Source: a virus. Taken from it: a DNA stretch of 22,411 bases. The stretch is from positions 1-22,411 of the IMG/VR virus record IMGVR_UViG_3300032605_001456, one strand, 5' to 3'. Every line of letters begins with the position of its first letter. Position 1 is the first letter of the stretch. The translations under genes were made by a program, and so were the position numbers. Below are positions 16,813 to 22,031 of the stretch, one piece after another. The notes beneath the pieces were generated by a model. That model was not told the origin of the DNA. It searched no databases and saw nothing but the letters and a program-made list of their open reading frames with translations.

Positions 16813-18204
16813 TCAAAGGATCTGTGAGGCGAGCGTGGCGAGCGCTGAACGTTCACCCTTCAAGAGCGTCACGTGTCCGGAGATCGGATATTCTTTGAAA
16901 CGCTCGACTGCGTATGACAGACCGTTGGTGAAAACATCGACATGAACGTTGTCGATCTGTTCGATGTCACCGGTCAAGACAATCTTTGTGTTGTCTCCAA
17001 CACGTGTGATGATCGTCTTCAATTCATGCATTGACAAGTTCTGCGCTTCATCGATGATGATGAATGCATTCGGGATAGAACGACCGCGAATGAACGTGAT
17101 CGCCTCAATCTCAATGAGACCACGATCCTGCATCAACTGCAGGTAGAAGTCATCATCATGTTGACCACGACCCTGAGCTCCATTTCTCTGCGGCTTGGGA
17201 CGCGTCCTACGTGAATCAAATAGGAAGTTAAGGTTGTCCCTGATAGGTGCAATCCAGGGTTCCATCTTCTCCTCGAGCGTTCCAGGAAGGAAACCGATGT
17301 CCTTGCCAACTGGCTGCACAGGACGTGTGACGACTAGCTTGTCGTACTTTGCCTTTGATACATCTCCTGCGCCTTTCAATTGCTCAAGCCCTGCGGCAAG
17401 TGCTAGCAAGGTCTTGCCAGTCCCGCTGGGACCCACAAGGGTCAGAAGCTTGATGTTGTCATCAAACAGCAGATCAAGAGAGAACGTCTGTTCCTTGTTC
17501 CTGGGTTTGAGACCGTACGCCTGATCGATCTTTGCGATCGCAACGAGAGGCTCATCAGGATTGAGACACTTTGCGATCGCAGACTTTGACGTCTGTCCGT
17601 CACGGACATTCTTGATGATTACGATCTGGTTGGGATAGATCTTGTTTGACCTAAGCTGCTCTTCTGGAAGAGCGATCTGACCATTCTTGTAGAACTCATC
17701 TACCGATTGCTCAGGTACCTCGATAACCGCAACTCCACGGTAGAACTTCTGCGGGTCATCGGCGACGCGCATCTTGCGGTAATCTTCACACTTCACACCA
17801 AGACTATCACACTTGATGCGAACGTTGATGTCCTTTGATACAAGGATAGCACCAGCGCTTGCCATTGACAGTGCAAACGAGATGATCAGATTGTCTGGCT
17901 TGTCAGCCTGCAGACCCGGGGGCAAGTTGGTCGCTGAGGCAGTCTCAGGAACAGCGACACGCAGCGTGCCATTGTCCTTTAGTTCCACACCTGTGACCAG
18001 GCTACCTTTTTCTCGCAGGTTGTCGAGTGAACGAGTGACCTCCCTCGCGTTACGACCGACCTCATCAGGCCGGCTCTTGTGCCTGTCAAGCTCCTCGAGA
18101 ACAACAAGCGGGATCACAACGTCATGCTCCTTGAAGGAGAAGATCGAATTGGGATCACTGAGGAGTACGTTTGTATCCAGAATGTACGTCTTCTTGTCGC
18201 TCAT
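16813..18204 (-). CDS. phoH: PIN-PhoH protein (PhoH2-like RNase/ATPase)
   Basis: This 463-aa protein joins an N-terminal PIN nuclease domain to a C-terminal PhoH-type P-loop ATPase, the PhoH2 arrangement. PIN residues visible: I-L-D-T-N (D10), L-E-E-L-D (E37/E38) and S-K-D-I-N (D125). ATPase: Walker A G-P-S-G-T-G-K-T at 258-265, the T-R-P-V-Q-P-V-G-K-D segment (293-302) and Walker B F-I-I-I-D-E-A-Q at 381-388, followed by L-T-G-D. PhoH2 proteins are described as RNA-unwinding, RNA-cutting enzymes; the phage role is unknown. The frame is open upstream to 18306, but I chose the ATG at 18204. AGGAGA lies 4 nt before it, and the next residues are Y-I-L-D-T-N, the expected PIN start; the 34-residue extension looks unlike protein. 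It is divergent from the sigma-like gene and the last gene before the structural block. Confidence 0.92.
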   Translation of the reverse strand: MSDKKTYILDTNVLLSDPNSIFSFKEHDVVIPLVVLEELDRHKSRPDEVGRNAREVTRSLDNLREKGSLVTGVELKDNGTLRVAVPETASATNLPPGLQADKPDNLIISFALSMASAGAILVSKDINVRIKCDSLGVKCEDYRKMRVADDPQKFYRGVAVIEVPEQSVDEFYKNGQIALPEEQLRSNKIYPNQIVIIKNVRDGQTSKSAIAKCLNPDEPLVAIAKIDQAYGLKPRNKEQTFSLDLLFDDNIKLLTLVGPSGTGKTLLALAAGLEQLKGAGDVSKAKYDKLVVTRPVQPVGKDIGFLPGTLEEKMEPWIAPIRDNLNFLFDSRRTRPKPQRNGAQGRGQHDDDFYLQLMQDRGLIEIEAITFIRGRSIPNAFIIIDEAQNLSMHELKTIITRVGDNTKIVLTGDIEQIDNVHVDVFTNGLSYAVERFKEYPISGHVTLLKGERSALATLASQIL

Positions 18205-18324
18205 CTGCTCTCCTGAAAGTGTTACCTTCTTGTGCGCGCTGATCATGAACTGTTTCGTTTCCTTTGAGTTTTTGTACAGTACGGCCTTCTTGGGTAACAA
18301 TATCAACTGGCGGACAACTAATCA
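18205..18324. promoter_or_regulatory. Divergent intergenic region between PhoH and the sigma-like gene
   Basis: These 120 bp separate two divergent genes and must hold start signals for both. On the minus strand, TTGTTA (18295-18300) and TACAAA (18271-18276) are 18 bp apart and could form a weak sigma-70-type promoter for PhoH. A perfect 9-bp inverted repeat GTAC-A-GTAC (18274-18282) overlaps that -10 box and could be an operator. The PhoH ribosome-binding site AGGAGA is at 18209-18214. No convincing promoter is visible for the plus-strand gene, and its Shine-Dalgarno match (GCGGA, about 10 nt before the ATG) is weak. The assignment is positional; the promoter boxes are low-confidence matches. 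Confidence 0.35.
18209..18214 (-). promoter_or_regulatory. Ribosome-binding site that sets the PhoH start
   Basis: AGGAGA on the minus strand, 4 nt before the ATG at 18204. No comparable site precedes the longer in-frame start at 18306, so it decides the start of PhoH at the beginning of the PIN domain. Confidence 0.75.
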
Positions 18325-18609
18325 ATGGATCAAGACAATAAGAAGCACCTCAACGTCGTCAAGGATGAACCTAGCCGAGTCGTGGACGGCACAACCTGTT
18401 TCGCAGTGCAAGCGCAATGTGGTGTCAGTTGTCAACGGAAACGTTGTCCTCACTGGATTCCTTGTGAAGAGGAACATAATTGCGTCATGATTGCTGCACA
18501 GAACGGTCCTCACACCCTACAGAAGATTGGTCAGATCTACGACCTGACGCGCATGCGCATCTGTCAGATCGAAAAAGCAATCTTCGAGAAGATTCGGAAG
18601 ATTTCGTAG
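18325..18609 (+). CDS. Small sigma-70 region 4-like transcription factor with Cys cluster
   Basis: This is the only gene on the plus strand, 94 aa. Residues 62-92 read as a sigma-70 region 4 helix-turn-helix: P-H-T-L-Q-K-I-G-Q-I-Y then T-R-M-R-I-C-Q-I-E-K, the same order as the -35-binding helices of sigma factors (T-L-x-x-I-G, T-R-x-R-V-x-Q-I-E). Ahead of it is a cysteine-rich part (C25, C32, C36, C41, C47, C53) including C-P-H-W-I-P-C, which could bind zinc. Region 2, needed for -10 melting, is absent, so it is not a complete sigma factor. A co-activator or RNA polymerase appropriator acting at phage promoters is a fair inference. It is divergent from PhoH and convergent, with a 2-bp gap, to the 129-aa gene. 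A minus-strand frame over the same bases has no recognisable content. Region 4-like HTH is confident; function is inferred. Confidence 0.85.
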   Translation: MDQDNKKHLNVVKDEPSRVVDGTTCFAVQAQCGVSCQRKRCPHWIPCEEEHNCVMIAAQNGPHTLQKIGQIYDLTRMRICQIEKAIFEKIRKIS

Positions 18610-18611
18610 TA

Positions 18612-19001
18612 TCAGCTCGCAGGAGTGACAGGCTTCTTGCCGCGTGATTTCTTGCTGCTGGCAATCACAGTCACGTCCTCTGTCTGCGTGCCATCTGAAG
18701 CTGTCTCGATCTTGACGTCGACCTCTGCGACCAGTTCGCCCTTGTCATCAAGAACCTCACCGACATATTCTTTTTCGTCCGCTTGAACCGCAGTAACAAT
18801 CGGCTCTACCACGACAGAAATAGGCGGTGCGACAGGCACCACGACGTGTGCTGCAGGAACAACTACGGGTGGCTTCACAACGATCTTTGCTGCAGCATCA
18901 GCATCAACCAGATGACCGGTTACGTGTGAAACTTTGTGTGGCTTCGTCGGATCTAGACGAAGTTCATGAATGTCACGAAGTGCTGCTTTCGGTGCCGGCA
19001 T
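18612..19001 (-). CDS. Pro/Val/Ala-rich protein of unknown function
   Basis: I do not recognise this 129-aa protein. Residues 1-40 are mixed and slightly basic (R-D-I-H-E-L-R-L-D-P-T-K-P-H-K-V). Residues about 40-72 are almost entirely Val, Pro and Ala with a repeated P-x-V-V-V-P pattern, likely an extended linker and not a membrane helix because of the prolines. Residues 75-105 are acidic with D-D-K-G-E-L-V-A-E-V. The tail is basic (S-S-K-K-S-R-G-K-K-P-V-T). ATG at 19001 has a strong AGGAGAG site at 19009-19015 with 7-nt spacing, which argues that it is really expressed. It lies downstream of the Hc1-like gene beyond a hairpin terminator, and ends 2 bp from the end of the convergent sigma-like gene. 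The charge pattern would suit a flexible nucleic-acid-associated or scaffold-type protein, but this is only a guess. Confidence 0.72.
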   Translation of the reverse strand: MPAPKAALRDIHELRLDPTKPHKVSHVTGHLVDADAAAKIVVKPPVVVPAAHVVVPVAPPISVVVEPIVTAVQADEKEYVGEVLDDKGELVAEVDVKIETASDGTQTEDVTVIASSKKSRGKKPVTPAS

Positions 19002-19008
19002 ATGCTAT

Positions 19009-19015
19009 CTCTCCT
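19009..19015 (-). promoter_or_regulatory. Strong ribosome-binding site of the 129-aa gene
   Basis: AGGAGAG on the minus strand, 7 nt before the ATG at 19001. It is one of the best Shine-Dalgarno matches in the window and supports an otherwise featureless low-complexity frame as a real gene. Confidence 0.75.
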
Positions 19016-19034
19016 GTTCACATAACTAGGCGCT

Positions 19035-19069
19035 AGAAACGACGAAGCCCCGGCTGCGGCAGCCGGGGC
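19035..19069 (-). terminator. Hairpin terminator behind the Hc1-like gene
   Basis: A perfect 10-bp GC-rich stem (19047-19056 with 19060-19069, arms GCCCCGGCTG and CAGCCGGGGC) closes on a 3-nt loop. In the minus direction it is followed by TTCGTCGTTTCT (19046-19035), a moderately U-rich tract. It begins 25 bp past the stop of the Hc1-like gene. In the plus direction no T-run follows, so it should act on minus-strand transcripts. The imperfect tract suggests partial read-through into the 129-aa gene. Confidence 0.65.
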
Positions 19070-19094
19070 CTCATCACTGCTCAGTTCAGGCGTT

Positions 19095-19367
19095 TCACTC
19101 GTCATCGTCGCTTGAGGCGACTGCAGCTTCCCCGGGTGTCTTTGCCTTCTTGTCGCGCGGCGGACGGGATGCACGCTTGTCCTTGTCAAGGACGACAGTG
19201 AGCTTCACAAGCTCAGCAGCCTTGAGCTTCAGGGTACGCAATCCCTTCCTCGAGCGAACGCCAGCAGCCGCAACGCCACGGGCATTCTTTGCGATGTCAT
19301 ATTCCAGTCCATCGATCACTGCCTTGAGCTCTGTCCACTTCGCGATCACCTTGTTGTCTGTTTCCAT
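19095..19367 (-). CDS. Histone H1-like (Hc1-type) DNA-binding protein
   Basis: This 90-aa protein matches the pattern of bacterial histone H1-like Hc1 proteins: K-W-T-E-L-K (10-15), L-E-Y-D-I-A-K (21-27), G-V-A-A-A-G-V-R-S-R-K-G-L (31-43), L-K-L-K-A-A-E-L (46-53), then a basic Lys/Arg/Pro tail (61-76). Hc1 proteins bind and condense DNA in the nucleoid. Here the last five residues are acidic (S-D-D-D-E follows A-S), which is unusual against the purely basic tail of typical members. In a phage it may organise replicating DNA, silence host genes or be packaged. ATG at 19367 has GAGG 9 nt upstream. It has its own 79-bp leader and a strong hairpin terminator behind it, so it looks like a self-contained, possibly abundant transcript. 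The alternative is a generic small basic helical protein, but the A-A-G-x-R-x-R-K-G-L core makes Hc1 the better call. Confidence 0.8.
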   Translation of the reverse strand: METDNKVIAKWTELKAVIDGLEYDIAKNARGVAAAGVRSRKGLRTLKLKAAELVKLTVVLDKDKRASRPPRDKKAKTPGEAAVASSDDDE

Positions 19368-19446
19368 GTTTATTAACCTCGATCAATATCTATATCGCTC
19401 TCACACAGTCGTAAAACAATTTATGCTACGAGCGTGTCCCGTAGGC
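19368..19446 (-). promoter_or_regulatory. Leader and probable promoter of the Hc1-like gene
   Basis: These 79 bp between the helicase stop and the Hc1-like start are more A+T-rich than the surroundings. In the minus direction, a TTGTTT/TTTTAC region (about 19412-19421) precedes GATATAGATATTG (19384-19396), which offers a TATAGA-type -10 box with 16-19 bp spacing. The GAGG ribosome-binding site follows. The match to a sigma-70 promoter is weak, and a phage-specific promoter is as likely. Confidence 0.3.
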
Positions 19447-21120
19447 TTAGGTGAGCGCAGCCAAAAATTCACTTGGAAACATCTGGTGATTGGCTTTGTA
19501 GAGCCGTTCCCAGTCAGTGTCGAGAATGTATGAAGTTGCGTGATCCCGTTCATTCCTGACCGATCTACCGAACGCCTGGACGATCGAACGTACCGTCTGA
19601 CACGCATACCAGTCGGGATTCTTTTCTTTACGTAGCTGCACGACCTGGTCACCCAGGTACGGGAAGGGAACCTTGCAGAGAATCTGAAACCTGCTGGCGT
19701 CATCAACAAGGTCAACGCCCTCCGTCATTGAGGGACTGATGAGGACAGTTGGATCCGGACACTTCAGATGAAAATCGATCATCTCATCACGATTATCTGA
19801 ATTGTGAAGCAACAGCCTCGGCGACTTGAGCGTGTCAACGATGTACTTTGCGATCTTATAATTGACACAGTGACAGATGCCCTTCTCGTCCTTGTGCAGG
19901 TCGAGCAGTTGACCCACAACGAGCGCGAGCTTCGGCAGCGTTGTCTCGATGTTCGCTCGTGACATGCTTCCGACCGCGAGGTAATGGATGGGCCTGTTCG
20001 CGACAGGGAACGGAGATGGAAGATGCATGTATGCAGCGTCGTCAGGATTGATGCCTACTGACTTGCAGAAGACGTCCTTGTTGATGACTGTGGCTGACAT
20101 CAACAACACGCGACTTCCAAACCTGTACAGGTGCGACTCACCGTAGGCTGAAACGTCGACCGGCTTGAACTCGAACTTTCGTCCTGCGTTGTTGTCCTTC
20201 GAGTCGGGCCTCACGTAATTCATGACCCAATTGTCGGGGTTGTATACCTCGATGAAGCGGTTGATTTTACAGATGTGCTTGTCGAGCATCTCGTACCGCT
20301 TGCCGACATCGTTCAAGCCCGTGTGGTCGGCGCTGTCTGACTTGAAGATCTCATTCATGCGCTTCGTCAAGCCCGACATCAGCTTTGCAACAGCCTTCTT
20401 GTAAGGTCCCTGAACCCACTCGAACACCTCTGCGGGTGTGCTTAGCCTGGGAACCTTACAACCTAGCGTCTTTGCAAACCGTTCTGAGAATGTGACCTCG
20501 ATGAACTTGCCGAGCTCGTTCTCCACATTGTGACACTCGTCGATGACCAGCAATGACCGTGGCGTAAGTTGCTTTGCGTACATCGTCTCAGCCAGGAAGT
20601 ACGAAAAGTTCGTGATGCCAAGTGGATGCTCGAGGAACTCCTGCTTGTCTAACACGTACGGACACGCCTTCTTGCAGCACTTTGCGAAAGGCGTGTCGTC
20701 AATTGACTTGCCCATCTGTTTGAGCAATCGACGTGAATCAGAACATCGAAGGTCAGCGTAGAAGCGGCAACAGTAGTTGTTCGCAGATTTGAGCGATCGC
20801 ATGAGATTCCTGCCCGACCCAGGACCAAAATCGTCAATGTATTGCTGCTGCAGGATCTTCTGCGTTGTGATGAAGTACGAACCCTTCACCGGGTCGCTCT
20901 CTCCGTCAACGTTCTTTACGTACGATTGACCACCGTGTTCCTCTAGAAACCTCGCTAGCGTAACGCCGATAACAGACTTGCCAATGCCTGTACCAGCATC
21001 GAGGATGACGAAGCGCTTTTTCTGATTGAGAAACGCATCAAGCGCGAACTCTATCGCCTTTCGTTGCTCATCACGGATGTTTTCGAAAGGAAAATAGGGC
21101 GTGTAGTCCGGATAGGTCAT
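19447..21120 (-). CDS. DinG/XPD-type superfamily 2 helicase with Fe-S cysteines
   Basis: This 557-aa helicase belongs to the Rad3/XPD/DinG group, 5'-3' DNA helicases. Motifs in order: R-D-E-Q-R (16-20, Q-like), Walker A A-G-T-G-I-G-K-S (42-49), S-Y-F-I-T-T-Q (81-87, motif Ia), a Cys-rich insert, D-E-C-H (194-197, motif II), L-M-S-A-T (about 335-339, motif III), S-M-T-E-G-V-D-L (464-471, motif V) and Q-A-F-G-R-S-V-R (515-522, motif VI). The cysteines C117/C118, C126, C148/C149 and C153 (C-P-Y) sit between motifs Ia and II, as in the 4Fe-4S domain of this family. The second domain is shorter than in E. coli DinG (about 716 aa). Likely roles are replication, repair or R-loop/G4 removal during phage growth. 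ATG at 21120 is supported by N-terminal placement, though the ribosome-binding site is weak and lies in an inverted repeat. Confidence 0.9.
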   Translation of the reverse strand: MTYPDYTPYFPFENIRDEQRKAIEFALDAFLNQKKRFVILDAGTGIGKSVIGVTLARFLEEHGGQSYVKNVDGESDPVKGSYFITTQKILQQQYIDDFGPGSGRNLMRSLKSANNYCCRFYADLRCSDSRRLLKQMGKSIDDTPFAKCCKKACPYVLDKQEFLEHPLGITNFSYFLAETMYAKQLTPRSLLVIDECHNVENELGKFIEVTFSERFAKTLGCKVPRLSTPAEVFEWVQGPYKKAVAKLMSGLTKRMNEIFKSDSADHTGLNDVGKRYEMLDKHICKINRFIEVYNPDNWVMNYVRPDSKDNNAGRKFEFKPVDVSAYGESHLYRFGSRVLLMSATVINKDVFCKSVGINPDDAAYMHLPSPFPVANRPIHYLAVGSMSRANIETTLPKLALVVGQLLDLHKDEKGICHCVNYKIAKYIVDTLKSPRLLLHNSDNRDEMIDFHLKCPDPTVLISPSMTEGVDLVDDASRFQILCKVPFPYLGDQVVQLRKEKNPDWYACQTVRSIVQAFGRSVRNERDHATSYILDTDWERLYKANHQMFPSEFLAALT

Positions 21121-21125
21121 TTGGA

Positions 21126-21146
21126 CTCACAGTATCATTCTGTGAG
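21126..21146. repeat. 7-bp inverted repeat in the helicase leader
   Basis: Arms CTCACAG (21126-21132) and CTGTGAG (21140-21146) are perfect reverse complements separated by 7 bases. The repeat ends 5 bp before the helicase ATG and starts 12 bp past the ClpP stop. As RNA it would fold over the only GAG-like ribosome-binding bases; as DNA it has the spacing of a repressor half-site pair. No U-run follows, so it is not a typical terminator. Confidence 0.45.
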
Positions 21147-21157
21147 GCAAATGTACA

Positions 21158-21775
21158 CTACTTGTTGGTACCAATGACCTTGTCAACAATCCCGAACTTG
21201 ATCGCATCGTCAGGTGTGATGTAGTAATCGAGACCACGTCTCATGACTTTCTCAACTTGAACTTGGGTCATCTTTGACTCATTGACAAGAGCGTCTACCA
21301 TGAGCTTCTGAAGGCGCTTTGCCTCGTTCGTCTCATTCTCGATCTCAAAGATGTTTCCGTATAGACCAGCGCTGAGAGGATGCATCATGATCCTAGCCGA
21401 CGCGCCGATGAGTCTCTTTCCCTTTGTTCCTGCCGCTAGCAGTAGAACACCGGCTGACATCACCTTTCCCAACGCAACGGTGTGCACAGGACATGGTAGG
21501 AACCTCATCGTATCGTAGAGGCTAAACATCTCATCAAGAGAACCTCCGTACGTTGACACGATCAGATAGATTGGCGCTTGACTGACGTTTGCCAGCACGA
21601 GCATCTGTGCAATGACGTTCGAAATCGCATTCTCTGTCACGTCACCGTGAAGGAACACCATCCTCGTGTTGTCGACCTGAGGCATGAACATCTGCTCAAG
21701 CATTTCGGCAGGCATCCCATTGCGAGTGCGTGCTGCATGTTCCGATCCTTTGTTCTCAAACGTTTGGCGTCCCAT
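21158..21775 (-). CDS. clpP: ClpP-type serine protease
   Basis: This 205-aa protein is a ClpP peptidase. The triad is readable: S107 in V-M-S-A-G, H132 in R-I-M-M-H-P-L and D183 in G-L-D-Y-Y-I-T, with S-H spacing of 25 as in E. coli ClpP and H-D spacing two longer. Other ClpP marks are F-L-H-G-D-V, S-T-Y-G-G-S, and F-G-I-V-D-K-V-I at the end. In cells ClpP barrels degrade proteins delivered by ClpX or ClpA. A phage copy may use host ATPases, alter host turnover or take part in head maturation. The frame is open to an ATG at 21817, but GGGAGG at 21781-21786 is placed for the ATG at 21775 (5-nt spacing) and not for the ATG at 21778 (2 nt). This start overlaps the previous gene by 20 bp. No Clp ATPase is in the window. 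The active-site context M-S-A-G differs from the usual A-S-M-G. Confidence 0.92.
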   Translation of the reverse strand: MGRQTFENKGSEHAARTRNGMPAEMLEQMFMPQVDNTRMVFLHGDVTENAISNVIAQMLVLANVSQAPIYLIVSTYGGSLDEMFSLYDTMRFLPCPVHTVALGKVMSAGVLLLAAGTKGKRLIGASARIMMHPLSAGLYGNIFEIENETNEAKRLQKLMVDALVNESKMTQVQVEKVMRRGLDYYITPDDAIKFGIVDKVIGTNK

Positions 21776-22031
21776 CATTTCCTCCCGTAATCTCGTGGTC
21801 AGGTTCAGGTGTCCCAATCAGGAATAGGTCCTCGCCGCCGAGCTCTCTCACCAGGGACGTGATAGCACGTGTTTGTTCCATGCTCTCAAGCTCTGAAGCT
21901 AGCAAATAGATGACCAGAAGCGTCTGTCGTTGCGTGACGCCAAAGTTGTTGATCTCTCGCACGATCTGACGACACACCTGATTTTCCGCGGCGCGCTTCT
22001 CAGATTGTGCCTCTCCATACAATGTTGTCAC
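21756..22031 (-). CDS. Small helical phage protein of unknown function
   Basis: This 91-aa protein starts at a GTG (22031) that overlaps the TGA of the gene before it (GTGA), with GAGGAGG at 22039-22045 and 7-nt spacing, the strongest ribosome-binding site in this part of the window. Residues 8-60 look like two or three amphipathic helices (E-K-R-A-A-E-N-Q-V-C-R-Q-I-V-R-E-I, Q-R-Q-T-L-L-V-I-Y-L-L-A-S-E-L-E, Q-T-R-A-I-T-S-L-V-R-E-L) and the last 25 residues are a polar acidic tail. There is no Cys pair, membrane helix (the L-L-V-I-Y-L-L-A stretch is too short and flanked by charges) or enzyme motif. It lies between a Zn-ribbon protein and ClpP and overlaps both, so the three are co-translated; a partner or adaptor of one of them is possible. 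Function unknown. Confidence 0.75.
   Translation of the reverse strand: MTTLYGEAQSEKRAAENQVCRQIVREINNFGVTQRQTLLVIYLLASELESMEQTRAITSLVRELGGEDLFLIGTPEPDHEITGGNDGTPNV
21781..21786 (-). promoter_or_regulatory. Ribosome-binding site that sets the ClpP start
   Basis: GGGAGG on the minus strand precedes two adjacent ATG codons (21778 and 21775). The 5-nt spacing to the second favours 21775; the upstream in-frame ATG at 21817 would place this site inside the coding sequence. Confidence 0.7.

Noticed and set aside
18205-18306. 34-residue N-terminal extension of PhoH
   Set aside because: The extension has no ribosome-binding site, covers the divergent promoter region and precedes the natural PIN start; AGGAGA is placed for the ATG at 18204.
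17813-18490. 225-codon plus-strand open frame antisense to PhoH and overlapping the sigma-like gene
   Set aside because: It is Ser/Leu/Arg-rich with no motif, lies opposite well-supported PIN-PhoH codons and overlaps the clear region 4-like gene in another frame, so it is a shadow of PhoH.
21776-21817. Upstream ATG for ClpP at 21817
   Set aside because: It would put the strong GGGAGG site inside the gene and lengthen the overlap with the 91-aa gene to 62 bp.
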